From assembly GCA_030528565.1 (NCBI GenBank), contig JAUMYP010000022.1, positions 1-34,988 of the forward strand: a stretch of 34,988 bases of DNA, written 5' to 3'. The stretch is from Pseudomonadota bacterium (lineage in GTDB: Bacteria > Pseudomonadota > Gammaproteobacteria > Xanthomonadales > Xanthomonadaceae). Each line of letters begins with the position of its first letter. Within the stretch, counting starts at the first letter, position 1. Below are positions 24,569-32,752 of the stretch, piece by piece. Below the pieces are notes generated by a model, which did no database searches, had not been told where the DNA came from, and was given only the letters and a program-made list of their open reading frames with translations. The translations under genes and the position numbers were made by a program.

Positions 24569-26473
24569 ATGATTGATTCCTCGCGCTATCCCCGCCTCTC
24601 GCACATCAATACCCCTGCCGACCTGCGCCGCTTTCCTGCCGAGGAACTGCAAGCGGTAGCCGATGAATTGCGGGCCTATCTGATTGAATCCGCTGGCAAA
24701 TCCGGCGGCCATTTTGGCGCCAACCTCGGCGTGGTGGAACTGACCTGCGCCCTGCACTATCTGTATGACACCCCCCATGACCGCCTGGTCTGGGATGTCG
24801 GCCATCAGGCCTATCCGCACAAGATTCTGACCGGCCGCCGCGACAGTATCCATACCGTCAAGCAAAAACACGGCGTGGCGCCCTTTCCCAAGCGCGAAGA
24901 AAGCGAATACGACACTTTTGGCGTGGGGCATTCTTCCACCAGCATCTCCGCAGCCTTGGGCATGGCCATCGCCAGCGCCCGCGCGGGCAGCGAGCGCCGC
25001 GTGGTGGCCATCATCGGCGATGGCGCAATGACCGCCGGCATGGCCTATGAAGCCCTGAACCACGCTGGCGGCATGGACGAAGAACCCAATATCCTGGTGA
25101 TTCTCAACGACAACCGCATGTCGATTTCCGAGGCGGTCGGCGGCCTGACCCGCATGCTGGGGCGCATGAGTGGCAGCAAAACCCTGAACGCGCTGCGCGA
25201 AGGCGGCAAAAAGCTGCTGGGCGACAAGGACACCGCCCCGGCCAAATTCGTCAAACGCTGGGAAGAACACTGGAAAGGCATGTTCGTGCCCTCCACCCTG
25301 TTCGAGGAAATGGGCTTCCACTACACCGGCCCCATCGACGGCCACGACATGGATACGCTGCTCTCCACCTTGCGCACCCTGCAAGGGCTGAAAGGCCCGC
25401 AATTGCTGCATGTCATCACCACCAAGGGCAAGGGCTACGAGCGCGCCGAGGCCGACCAAATCGGCTATCACGCAGTATCGCCCTTCGACCCGGCCGAGGG
25501 CATGGTGAAAAAGCCCGGCACGGTGAAAAAACCCACCTATACCGATGTCTTTGGCGACTGGCTCTGCGATATGGCCGCCGCCGATGACAGGCTGCTCGGC
25601 ATCACCCCGGCGATGCGCGAAGGCTCCGGGCTTGTGCGTTTCTCGCGCGAGTATCCAGCGCGCTATTTCGATGTGGCGATTGCCGAGCAGCACGCCGTGA
25701 CCCTGGCCGCTGGCATGGCCTGCGAAGGCGCCAAGCCGGTGGTGGCGATTTATTCGACCTTCCTGCAACGCGCCTACGACCAGCTGGTTCACGATGTCGC
25801 CCTGCAAAAGCTGGATGTGCTGTTTGCCATCGACCGTGGCGGCGTGGTCGGCCCCGATGGCGCCACCCACGCCGGCAATCTGGATTTGTCCTTCCTGCGC
25901 TGCGTGCCCAATATGCTCATCATGGCGCCCAGTGATGAAGCCGAATGCCGCAAGATGCTGTCCACCGGCTACCAGTACCCCGGCCCCGCAGCCGTACGTT
26001 ACCCGCGCGGCAGCGGCACCGGCATCGCGGCGGGCAACACCCTCGACACCCTGCCGATTGGCAAGGCGCAGCTCAAGCGCCAGGGGCAAGGGCTGGCGCT
26101 CCTGGCCTTTGGTGCGGTCTTGCCCGCCGCCGAACAGGTCGCCGCAGAACTTGGCCTGTCCGTCGTTGACATGCGCTTTATCAAGCCGCTGGACAAGGCG
26201 CTGATTTTGCAGCTGGCCGGGAGCCATCAGGGTTTTGTCACACTGGAAGACAACGTGGTGGCAGGCGGCGCAGGCTCCGCCGTGGCCGAACTTCTGGCCG
26301 CCGAGGGCATCAGCCTGCCGATACTGCACCTGGGGCTGCCCGATGCCTTCCAGCAGCATGCCAGCCGCGAAGACCTGCTGGCCGAAGCTGGCCTGGATGC
26401 TGCCGGCATCCGTGCCGCCATCCGCAAACGCTGGCCGCAATTTGCGGACAGCACGCAGGCAGGCAGCGCGTGA
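24569..26473 (+). CDS. dxs: 1-deoxy-D-xylulose-5-phosphate synthase
   Basis: Thiamine-diphosphate enzyme that condenses pyruvate and glyceraldehyde-3-phosphate to DXP, the entry to the MEP isoprenoid pathway and to thiamine and pyridoxal synthesis. The 634-residue protein shows [31 protein letters not shown], the ThDP-binding [18 protein letters not shown] with LNDNRMSIS, the middle domain [18 protein letters not shown] with the conserved catalytic Glu, [20 protein letters not shown], and the C-terminal transketolase domain [14 protein letters not shown]. All domains and the length match the family. Its stop overlaps the GTG of the next gene (GTGA). The upstream gap contains the repeat copy and a -10 box very close to the ATG. 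Confidence 0.97.
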   Translation: MIDSSRYPRLSHINTPADLRRFPAEELQAVADELRAYLIESAGKSGGHFGANLGVVELTCALHYLYDTPHDRLVWDVGHQAYPHKILTGRRDSIHTVKQKHGVAPFPKREESEYDTFGVGHSSTSISAALGMAIASARAGSERRVVAIIGDGAMTAGMAYEALNHAGGMDEEPNILVILNDNRMSISEAVGGLTRMLGRMSGSKTLNALREGGKKLLGDKDTAPAKFVKRWEEHWKGMFVPSTLFEEMGFHYTGPIDGHDMDTLLSTLRTLQGLKGPQLLHVITTKGKGYERAEADQIGYHAVSPFDPAEGMVKKPGTVKKPTYTDVFGDWLCDMAAADDRLLGITPAMREGSGLVRFSREYPARYFDVAIAEQHAVTLAAGMACEGAKPVVAIYSTFLQRAYDQLVHDVALQKLDVLFAIDRGGVVGPDGATHAGNLDLSFLRCVPNMLIMAPSDEAECRKMLSTGYQYPGPAAVRYPRGSGTGIAAGNTLDTLPIGKAQLKRQGQGLALLAFGAVLPAAEQVAAELGLSVVDMRFIKPLDKALILQLAGSHQGFVTLEDNVVAGGAGSAVAELLAAEGISLPILHLGLPDAFQQHASREDLLAEAGLDAAGIRAAIRKRWPQFADSTQAGSA

Positions 26474-26898
26474 AAGGCAGCCTGTCCACCGCCCTGCTGC
26501 TGGCCGCCTGCACCCTGTTTGCCGCACCCGCAGCGGCGCAGCAGGCCGAGAGCGAAACGCCATTCGTGGTCGAACACACCTACTGGCTCAAGCCCGGCCG
26601 CCATGAACAGTTCATCGCCCTGTTCAAGAAAACCCGGCTGCCCCTGCTGGAGGCCGAACGTCAGGCAGGACGGCTGCTGTCCATCCGCATGGCGCAGCCA
26701 CAACTGCTACAGGGGCGCGAACAATGGGATTTCCGCCTCACCCTGGCGTGGAAAGACCATGCCAGCGCCCAGCAGTTTTCTGCATCCCAGCGCAACCCCG
26801 AACCCGCTGGCAACTCCCGCCGCGCCATGGAAGAGCAACTGCGCGATGAGCTGGTGATTGAACGCAAAGATATTCTGCTAACCGAAGCAATACTCTGA
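26470..26898 (+). CDS. Small exported dimeric alpha-beta-barrel-like protein
   Basis: A 142-residue protein starting with GTG at 26470, overlapping the dxs stop. The N-terminus [23 protein letters not shown] is a signal peptide. Signal peptidase I could cut after APAAA (before QQAESE); alternatively LAAC at 11-14 could be an early lipobox, though it is rather close to the N-terminus. The mature part ([39 protein letters not shown]) has the strand-helix pattern of ferredoxin-like dimeric alpha-beta barrels such as the NIPSNAP and EthD groups. No catalytic residues are clear. Coupling to dxs suggests co-expression, but an envelope protein has no obvious link to DXP synthesis. The next base pattern after its TGA is repeat copy C. 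Confidence 0.7.
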   Translation: MKGSLSTALLLAACTLFAAPAAAQQAESETPFVVEHTYWLKPGRHEQFIALFKKTRLPLLEAERQAGRLLSIRMAQPQLLQGREQWDFRLTLAWKDHASAQQFSASQRNPEPAGNSRRAMEEQLRDELVIERKDILLTEAIL

Positions 26899-26912
26899 AG
26901 CCTGTTCGAAGG
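26897..26912 (+). repeat. Dispersed repeat copy C, at the stop codon of the preceding gene
   Basis: GAAGCCTGTTCGAAGG overlaps the last two bases of the TGA stop at 26896-26898. It is a slightly diverged copy of GAGCCTGTTCAAGG and lies in inverted orientation to copy D at 30444-30456, the two bracketing the TonB-dependent receptor gene. Confidence 0.45.
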
Positions 26913-26970
26913 TGCCTCTTGGCGCATGAATGCCAAAACCGGATAAAGGGATTTTCCCCCGGAACCGGAA

Positions 26971-27003
26971 AAGAAAACGGCCGGAAAAACCGGCCGTTTT
27001 CTT
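26971..27003. terminator. Bidirectional intrinsic terminator
   Basis: AAGAAAACGGCCGG (26971-26984) pairs perfectly with CCGGCCGTTTTCTT (26990-27003) around an AAAAA loop. Because the stem has A-rich and T-rich arms, it ends with a T-run on both strands and can stop transcription of dxs and its partner (plus strand) and of the TonB-dependent receptor (minus strand), whose stop is 20 bases away. Confidence 0.9.
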
Positions 27004-27022
27004 GGGTGACTGCAACGGGCAA

Positions 27023-30000
27023 TCAGAAGGTCAGGCGGAAGCCCACCTGCGCCATCCAGCGCGATTCCAGGTTGCGGTACGGCATGTACGGCGTGCTGGA
27101 GCGACCGGTCGCTTCGTTGTGGAAGCTGCTGACGTCATAGACGTATTTGCCATCCTTGACACCGGCATAGTCAACAACGCCCATGGTGTACGGGAAGCCG
27201 GCTTCTTCAACCTGGCCCCACTTCTTGTTGAGCAGGTTGCCGAAGTTTTCGATGTCAAGGAACACTTCCGCCTTCAGGCCGGACATGCCCAGCGGGATAT
27301 CCTGCTGGATGCGCACATCAATGATGTTGCGCCACGGGCTGCGGCCATAGTTGCGCGGCAGCACGCCGGCCATGCCCTTGAGGTATTTGTCGTTGGCAAG
27401 ATAGTTCCAGAACACGGCCTGGTCTTCGGCACTGGAATTGGCGGTGAAGCTCACATCCGCCGCACTGCCGGGCACGAAGAACAAGTCATTGCCGCGGACG
27501 CCATCGCCGTTGGCATCGTTCTTGAACACATAGCTGTACGGACGGCCGTGGCGGCCTTCGTAGAACATCGAGAAGCGGGTCGGCGCGCGCTCGCCAAAGA
27601 AGTTGAACTTCTTGCTGAGCGCCAGGGTCACGCGGCGGTCAATCTCGTAGTTGGAGCGATTGGCCATATCCTCGTTCTGGTTCAGCACGGTACGGTTCTG
27701 CCAGTTGGAAAGGGCCACCGAGGAGGTACCCGGGCTGACTTCCGTCGAACGCCCCCAGGTGAAGGCCAGTTTGCCAAACCAGCCGTCAGCCCAGGGTTTT
27801 TCCAGCGAGAAGGTCACGTTCTGGCTGCTGCCACGGCGGGTGTTTTCCAGCACGATGGCATTGGTGTAACGGCAAGGGTTGCGGCTGGCGTGGAAAGCCT
27901 GCGCCGGATTCACCAGCAAGCAGTTGGCACGGATACGCGAGCGGCTGCCACTGAGGTCGGCCCAGTAGTGCGCGCGGCCATCAGGCAGGGTGCCATTGGC
28001 ATCGCCCAGGGCGTAATTGACGTAGTTCACGCCGCGCTCGGTGCGTGCGGCCAGGAATTCCACGCCGCCGGTCAGCCCCCACCACGGCAACTGCTGGTCG
28101 ATACCGAAGTTGGCCTTCCATACCGTCGGCTGGCGGAAGTCATTGGCCATGGCATTGACGTACTGGGCAGCCGTGGCATTGGCCGGCACATAGGGGTTGT
28201 TGGGGTCCAGCGCACCGGCTGCCATGCCGGCGTTGCGGATATCGTAGCTATCCACCAGCACACCGGCGTTGGAGAAGCTGTTGGAGAGCCAGACACCCGG
28301 CGCAGAGCCGACGAACAGGCCAATACCGCCACGGAACTGCGTGGTCAGGCCATCGGTGTCAAAGGTGTAGTTGAAGCCCAGGCGCGGCGCAATCGTCCAC
28401 TTGCCGTCCGGGGTATTGCGGTTGTCGATGCCGAAATCGGCCAGGAAACCGGCGTTGAAGGCAGGCGTGCCCGCCACCCGGGTCTGGTCGGCGCGCAGGC
28501 CGTAAATCAGGGTCAGGCGCTCATTGACTGTCCAGGTGTCCTGCACGAACAAGCCGAGATTGCCCACCTTGAAGCGCGAAGCAGCGTCCTGGTTGTTGCC
28601 GGTACGGGCGCGCTGGTAGCGGTAACGGGCGCCGTTTCCGGAGAGGAAATTGCCAAGGGCATCATTGCCGGTGAATTCGTAGCTGCCAACCGCGTCCTGC
28701 AAGAACAGGTTGTAGATATCGGAAGACTCGTAATCCACGCCGAACTTCAGTTCATGGTCGCCCACGTACCAGTTGGCAGCGGCAAATGCCGTCCAGGTAT
28801 CCACCGACAGGCGGTTGGCCTGACGCGAGCGTTCCTGGCCGAACGCGATGGTGCCATCGTTGCCGCTGGGCGAAATGCCCGGGACGCGGATGGTGACCTG
28901 CGGGATGCTGGAGAACGAAGTCGGCGCCGAACGGTATTCGCTATAGGAGACATTCAGCTCGCTGGAGAAATTGTCCCCCCAGTTGCTGTACAGCATCGCC
29001 GCCCAGTTTTCAAAGGTGATGTTGTCCTGGAAGCGGTTGCTGCTGGCTTGCAGCGTGTTGCTGCTGTTGTTCTGGCGCAGCACACTACCATCGGTCTTGT
29101 TGTAGCGCAGGCTGGCGCGGTGGTCATCGTTGATGTTCCAGTCCAGCTTGACAATCACTTTGCTGTCGGTATTGGCGATATTGTTGATTGGCGCAAAAGA
29201 GCCAATCGAATCTGCCGATGCGCCCAGCACCGCAGCCCGGGCGGTGACCGCATCCAGCTCGGCCTGGGTCAGGCGGAATTCATTGGTCGCCCCGGAGCCT
29301 GCCACGCCAGTGGAAACGGCTTCGGCATCGCGGCGGAACTTTTCATAACCGGCAAAGAAGAACAGGCGGTCCTTCACCAGCGGGCCACCCAGATAGCCGC
29401 CCCAGTTGGTTTCGCGCTTGAACGGCGAAGGCCGTTCGCTGCCCGCCACCTTCTTGCCAATCATGTCCGAATCACGATAGGTGCCATACACCGCGCCATG
29501 GAAGTCGTTGGTACCGGACTTGGTCACGGCATTGACATTGGCGCCGACAAAGTCGCCCTGGGTCACATCGTAATTGGAAATGCTGACGTTGAACTCCTGA
29601 ATCCAGTCCATCACGATTGGCTGGTTCAATGCCGGCATGCCCGAATCGTTGAGGCCGAAGTTGTCATTGGTCGGCACCCCGTCGATGCGGATATTGTTGT
29701 AGCGGTTGTTCTGGCCGGAAGCGGAAATACCACCGCGCTCCTTGTCCACCTGCACGATGCGCGGGTCAAGCCGCACATAGTCTTCCAGCGAACGGCGCAC
29801 CGAAGGCAGCGCCTCGATTTCCTGGCGGCCAATGATGGTGGCAGCGCCGGTGCTGTCAGGGGTAAACACATTGGCCATCGCCGTGCCCACCACGGTGATG
29901 GTATCGAGCGTACCGGCAGCGGCAGCGATATCCAGATTCACATTATTGGTGGTATCCAGCGCCAGATAGACGTTTTCTTCGGTATCGCTCTGGCCGTTAT

Positions 30001-30265
30001 GGCTGACCGAAATGGTGTAGGGGCCGCCTACACGCAAGCCGCGCGCCACATAGCGGCCATTGCCATCGGTCACGGCACGGCTGACACTGCCCGACTCGAC
30101 GTGGGTGATGGTGACTTCAACACCCGCAAGCGGCTGGCCGTTGCTGCCTATCACCTGCCCGCCGACACCGGAGGAGGTGCTCTGGGCAAAAACGGGAGCC
30201 GCAGCCAGGGCGGCGACAAGACCAAGCGTGAGCCTGGACCGGCGGAGGGTATGGATGCGATTCAT
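27023..30265 (-). CDS. Oar-like TonB-dependent receptor with N-terminal carboxypeptidase-regulatory domain
   Basis: A 1080-residue outer-membrane receptor. From the ATG at 30265: signal peptide (MNRIHTLRRSRLTLGLVAALAAAPVFA), then a carboxypeptidase-regulatory-like beta domain of about 80 residues (GQVIGSNGQPLAGVEVTITHV, TDGNGRYVARGL), a TonB-box-like stretch (LDTITVVGT), the plug (ATIIGRQEIEALP, NIRIDGVPTND, VNAVTKSGTNDFHG), and a long beta-barrel ending in GFRLTF with a C-terminal aromatic residue for BAM insertion. This is the Oar architecture, common in xanthomonads and myxobacteria. The ligand is not predictable. ExbB/ExbD at 6419-7462 could energise it. The frame extends to 30313 but those codons precede the signal peptide. 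The gene stands alone between two inverted repeat copies. Confidence 0.93.
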   Translation of the reverse strand: MNRIHTLRRSRLTLGLVAALAAAPVFAQSTSSGVGGQVIGSNGQPLAGVEVTITHVESGSVSRAVTDGNGRYVARGLRVGGPYTISVSHNGQSDTEENVYLALDTTNNVNLDIAAAAGTLDTITVVGTAMANVFTPDSTGAATIIGRQEIEALPSVRRSLEDYVRLDPRIVQVDKERGGISASGQNNRYNNIRIDGVPTNDNFGLNDSGMPALNQPIVMDWIQEFNVSISNYDVTQGDFVGANVNAVTKSGTNDFHGAVYGTYRDSDMIGKKVAGSERPSPFKRETNWGGYLGGPLVKDRLFFFAGYEKFRRDAEAVSTGVAGSGATNEFRLTQAELDAVTARAAVLGASADSIGSFAPINNIANTDSKVIVKLDWNINDDHRASLRYNKTDGSVLRQNNSSNTLQASSNRFQDNITFENWAAMLYSNWGDNFSSELNVSYSEYRSAPTSFSSIPQVTIRVPGISPSGNDGTIAFGQERSRQANRLSVDTWTAFAAANWYVGDHELKFGVDYESSDIYNLFLQDAVGSYEFTGNDALGNFLSGNGARYRYQRARTGNNQDAASRFKVGNLGLFVQDTWTVNERLTLIYGLRADQTRVAGTPAFNAGFLADFGIDNRNTPDGKWTIAPRLGFNYTFDTDGLTTQFRGGIGLFVGSAPGVWLSNSFSNAGVLVDSYDIRNAGMAAGALDPNNPYVPANATAAQYVNAMANDFRQPTVWKANFGIDQQLPWWGLTGGVEFLAARTERGVNYVNYALGDANGTLPDGRAHYWADLSGSRSRIRANCLLVNPAQAFHASRNPCRYTNAIVLENTRRGSSQNVTFSLEKPWADGWFGKLAFTWGRSTEVSPGTSSVALSNWQNRTVLNQNEDMANRSNYEIDRRVTLALSKKFNFFGERAPTRFSMFYEGRHGRPYSYVFKNDANGDGVRGNDLFFVPGSAADVSFTANSSAEDQAVFWNYLANDKYLKGMAGVLPRNYGRSPWRNIIDVRIQQDIPLGMSGLKAEVFLDIENFGNLLNKKWGQVEEAGFPYTMGVVDYAGVKDGKYVYDVSSFHNEATGRSSTPYMPYRNLESRWMAQVGFRLTF

Positions 30266-30302
30266 CGCGATTGTCTCAAACATGGGGAGGAAAAACAGGA
30301 AG

Positions 30303-30327
30303 CGACCCGGCAAGCCATACCGGGTCG
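30303..30327 (-). promoter_or_regulatory. Leader hairpin upstream of the receptor gene
   Basis: CGACCCGG (30303-30310) and CCGGGTCG (30320-30327) form an 8-bp stem around nine bases, 38 bases before the receptor ATG. On the minus strand CTTCCTGTTTTTCC follows, a T-run starting several bases after the stem. It could be a weak attenuator in the receptor leader or a late terminator for marC transcription. No riboswitch was recognised. Confidence 0.35.
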
Positions 30328-30331
30328 GATG

Positions 30332-30348
30332 GTTAACATCAGTTTAAC
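30332..30348. promoter_or_regulatory. Possible operator: GTTAA-N7-TTAAC inverted repeat
   Basis: GTTAA (30332-30336) and TTAAC (30344-30348) form a small inverted repeat in the receptor upstream region, beside a CATACT box on the minus strand. This is the sort of position where a regulator of a receptor gene would bind. The arms are short, so chance is not excluded. Confidence 0.22.
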
Positions 30349-30443
30349 AGTATGCCCCGGGTTTGTGAAAATCCGGTGTCAAAAAGCGGACCGGGTTCAC
30401 AACCTGGCATCAGCCACCTGCGGGCAACCGGCACCGGAAAAGC

Positions 30444-30456
30444 TTTGAACAGGCTC
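30444..30456 (-). repeat. Dispersed repeat copy D, directly after the marC-family stop codon
   Basis: On the minus strand GAGCCTGTTCAAA begins on the base after the TAA of the MarC-family gene (30459-30457), so TAAGAGCCTGTTCAA is identical to copies B and E. With copy C it frames the interval holding only the TonB-dependent receptor gene and its terminator. Confidence 0.5.
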
Positions 30457-31050
30457 TTACTTCACCGCATTGAAATACGAGCTCAGGCCATCGAGCAACA
30501 TCTGGATGGAAATCGCCACCAGCAGCATCCCCATCAATCGCTCCACCGCGGTCAGCACGCGGTGCCCCAGCCATTTGTAAAGCAGGGGCGACATCAGCAG
30601 GATGGCCGCCGCCGCCCCCCAGGCCACCAGCAGTGCCAGGCTCCATTCCCACATCCGGTCGGGGTATTGCGTGCCCATCAGCATCACTGCGGCCATCCCG
30701 GAAGGCCCGGCAATCATCGGAATCGCCAGCGGCACGATGAACGGCTCACCGCCGTGCTGGTCGCCCATGATGCCTTCGGCAGGCGGGAAAATCATGCGGA
30801 TGCCAATCAGGAACAGCACGATGCCACCGGCAATCGACACCGACTCCTGGCGCAGGTGCATGGCATCCAGCGCGTATTTGCCAAACCACAGGAACAGCAT
30901 CAGCACCACCAGCGCAATCAGCAGCTCGCGGGCAATCACGATGAGCTGGCGCCTGGGGGGCAGTGAGCGCAACAGGCTGAGCACCACCGGCACATTGCCA
31001 AGCGGGTCGAGAATGATGAAAAGCAGCAGGGCGGCCGAGGCGATAGTCAT
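30457..31050 (-). CDS. MarC/YhgN family integral membrane protein
   Basis: A 197-residue inner-membrane protein with six hydrophobic segments, the normal MarC family length. Family motifs seen are FIILDPLGNVPVVLSLL at the N-terminus, GGIVLFLIGIRMIFP in the third segment, and FIVPLAIPMIAGPSGMAAVMLM in the middle. The family was once linked to multiple antibiotic resistance, but that link has been withdrawn, and the substrate remains unknown. It is divergent from the asparaginase-like gene across 83 bases. Its TAA stop is followed at once by repeat copy D and then the receptor gene on the same strand, 191 bases on. Confidence 0.9.
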   Translation of the reverse strand: MTIASAALLLFIILDPLGNVPVVLSLLRSLPPRRQLIVIARELLIALVVLMLFLWFGKYALDAMHLRQESVSIAGGIVLFLIGIRMIFPPAEGIMGDQHGGEPFIVPLAIPMIAGPSGMAAVMLMGTQYPDRMWEWSLALLVAWGAAAAILLMSPLLYKWLGHRVLTAVERLMGMLLVAISIQMLLDGLSSYFNAVK

Positions 31051-31133
31051 CCGGCTATTATGCCTGTGCCGCTACCGGCTGTGTCAGGCCGCTGCAACAG
31101 GCACTAGAATGCGCGCTCGCCTCCCTGCCCTTC

Positions 31134-31631
31134 ATGAAAACTGCAATGGAAGACCTGCTCATCATCACCACTGGCGGCACCATCGACAAAGTGTATTTCG
31201 ATGCCAAATCCGACTACCAGGTCGGCGAGCCGCAAATCGGCAAGATTCTCAGCGACCTGGGGGTTGCCTTCCGTTTCCATGTCATTCCGCTGCTGCGCAA
31301 GGATTCGCTGTTCATCGACCAGGCCGACCGCGAGCTGATGCGCGCCACCATCGCTGCGCAAAGCGAGCGCCATGTACTGGTTACCCACGGCACTGACTCG
31401 ATGGTGGAAACGGCCAAAGTGCTGGCCAGCATTCCCGACAAGACCATCGTGCTGACCGGGGCGCTGAATCCGGCGCGTTTTGCCGGCTCCGATGCCGAAT
31501 TCAATATCGGCTGCGCGGTCGGCGCCGTGCAGGCGCTGCCGCCGGGCGCCTATCTGGCCATGAATGGCCGCATCTGGCAGCCGGACAAGGTGCGCAAGAA
31601 CGTCGATGCCAACCGCTTCGAGGCGCTTTGA
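31134..31631 (+). CDS. Single-domain asparaginase-like protein
   Basis: A 165-residue protein equal to the N-terminal domain of L-asparaginases only, about half the usual 330 residues. The first catalytic motif is present as ITTGGTIDK (Thr16 being the nucleophile equivalent), and the second as THGTDSM (about 83-89), with VLTGALNPARFAGSDAEFNIG following as in full enzymes. The stop at 31629-31631 is followed by a hairpin, and no C-terminal-domain coding sequence remains downstream, so it is not a recent truncation. Stand-alone proteins of this size occur in other gammaproteobacteria (recollection). Whether it has amidohydrolase activity is unknown, since the active site normally forms across subunits. 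A TAGAAT box lies at 31105-31110. An internal ATG at 31146 is an alternative start. Confidence 0.83.
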   Translation: MKTAMEDLLIITTGGTIDKVYFDAKSDYQVGEPQIGKILSDLGVAFRFHVIPLLRKDSLFIDQADRELMRATIAAQSERHVLVTHGTDSMVETAKVLASIPDKTIVLTGALNPARFAGSDAEFNIGCAVGAVQALPPGAYLAMNGRIWQPDKVRKNVDANRFEAL

Positions 31632-31644
31632 GCCTGCACAACTG

Positions 31645-31666
31645 AAGCCGGGCGACTGCCCGGCTT
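31645..31666. terminator. Hairpin between convergent asparaginase-like and sufT genes
   Basis: AAGCCGGGC (31645-31653) pairs with GCCCGGCTT (31658-31666) around a GACT loop in the 42-base gap between the two convergent stops. The T-run is short on both strands, so termination may be moderate, but the placement fits a shared bidirectional terminator. Confidence 0.7.
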
Positions 31667-31673
31667 GTCCAAA

Positions 31674-32225
31674 TTACAGCATCCCGGTTTCCAGCCGCGC
31701 CGCCTCGCTCATCATGCTGCGGTTCCACGGCGGGTCGAACACCAGCTCCACATCGGCCTCGGCGATGGTCGGAATCATCTCCAGCTTGTCGCGCACATCG
31801 GCCACCAGGATGTCGCCCATGCCGCAGCCGGGCGCGGTCAGCGTCATCTTGATATCAACACGGCGCTGGCCGTCTTCAAGGGTATGCAGATTGGCCTCGT
31901 ACACCAGCCCCAGCTCGACCACATTGATGGGGATTTCCGGGTCGAAAATGGTGCGCAACTGCCGCCATACCAGTTGTTCGACATCTTCATCGCTGGCGTT
32001 GTCCGGCAGTTCAATCGGTGGCGGTGGCTCCTTGCCGATGGCATCGGCATCCTTGCCCGCCACGCGCATCAGGTTGCCTTCGACAAATACCGTGAAGCTG
32101 CCGCCCAGCGCCTGGGTGATATACCCCACGCTGCCAGCCGGCATGGTGACTTCTTCGCCCGAGGGGACAAGGACGACTTGGCAATCGCGCTCAAAGCGCA
32201 CCGGTTCACTGCTGCGGGAATACAT
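31674..32225 (-). CDS. sufT: Putative Fe-S cluster assembly protein SufT
   Basis: A 183-residue protein of the SufT group, implicated in maturation of iron-sulfur proteins. From the ATG at 32225 an N-terminal part specific to SufT (residues 1-85, with VRFERDCQVVLVPSGEEVTMP, GGSFTVFVEG) is followed by a MIP18/DUF59 domain (about 90-183). That domain carries DPEIPINVVELGLVYE and MTLTAPGCGMGDILVADV, including the conserved cysteine, and FDPPWNRSMMSEAARLETGM at the end. The open frame reaches 32315, but the extra 30 residues overlap the divergent membrane-protein gene and are not family-like. No other suf genes are in the window, so it is a stand-alone sufT. Confidence 0.92.
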   Translation of the reverse strand: MYSRSSEPVRFERDCQVVLVPSGEEVTMPAGSVGYITQALGGSFTVFVEGNLMRVAGKDADAIGKEPPPPIELPDNASDEDVEQLVWRQLRTIFDPEIPINVVELGLVYEANLHTLEDGQRRVDIKMTLTAPGCGMGDILVADVRDKLEMIPTIAEADVELVFDPPWNRSMMSEAARLETGML

Positions 32226-32284
32226 GGCCACAAAAGGCAAGAAAAAGAGGCGCATTGTAGCGCCGCAGGCTCTATCCTGTAGCG

Positions 32285-32698
32285 ATGACTGCCTCCCCGC
32301 TGCCGCGCATTTCACTTACCGGCCTGTTCCTGCTGCTGCTCGGCGCATCTGGCGCGGCCGCATTATGGGTAATGCTGGCGTTCACTTTTAACCTGCCCGC
32401 CCCGGTTTTTGCCTTTGTTGCCTGTGCGGATTTGCTCATCATGACCCGGCTTGCACGCCTGGCACCCGGCCGCTGGCGCGGCGCCCAGGCCGCCCTTGGC
32501 ACTGCGCTTGCCATTGCACTGGCGCAATGGGGCCTGATGGCCACCCACGTCGGCCTGCAACTGGGCATGCTGCCGTGGGAAGCCATCCCAAAAATGGGGC
32601 TGGGTTTTGCCTGGATACTTTCAGGCTTCTGGCTGGCCCCCCTCGACTGGTGCCTGTACGCGGCGGCCATTGCCCTGGCCGCATGGCTTGGACGCTAG
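32285..32698 (+). CDS. Small four-helix membrane protein of unknown function
   Basis: A 137-residue protein almost entirely hydrophobic, with about four membrane segments: residues 11-36 (LTGLFLLLLGASGAAALWVM), 40-57, 68-90 (AALGTALAIALAQWGLMATHVG), and the last 25 residues (LYAAAIALAAWLGR). Short basic loops (RLARLAPGRWRG) lie between. It is not recognised. The 59-base gap to sufT is a divergent promoter region, with a CTATCCTGTAGCG segment just before the ATG but no good Shine-Dalgarno. The ORF is closed by TAG, 54 bases before the sigma factor gene on the same strand, so it may be read through into that operon. Confidence 0.62.
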   Translation: MTASPLPRISLTGLFLLLLGASGAAALWVMLAFTFNLPAPVFAFVACADLLIMTRLARLAPGRWRGAQAALGTALAIALAQWGLMATHVGLQLGMLPWEAIPKMGLGFAWILSGFWLAPLDWCLYAAAIALAAWLGR

Positions 32699-32752
32699 GC
32701 GCAGGTCAACCATTGGGCCTGGCGTGCGTTTTCAGCATCGAACTTCACCCCC

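Noticed and set aside
30377-30382. TTGACA on the minus strand as the -35 of the receptor promoter.
   Set aside because: The nearest plausible -10 (CATACT) is 22 bases away and the 17-base position reads CGGGGC, so no promoter pair could be supported.
26930-30448. A 1172-codon open frame on the plus strand across the receptor gene.
   Set aside because: It is the antisense of the clearly assigned TonB-dependent receptor, is rich in His/Ala/Gly/Arg as expected for a high-GC shadow frame, and has no family motifs.
32740-32745. GAACTT upstream of the sigma factor gene as an ECF-type autoregulatory -35 box.
   Set aside because: No TCTGA/TCAAA-like -10 at 16-17 bases downstream, and it lies only 7 bases before the first possible ATG.
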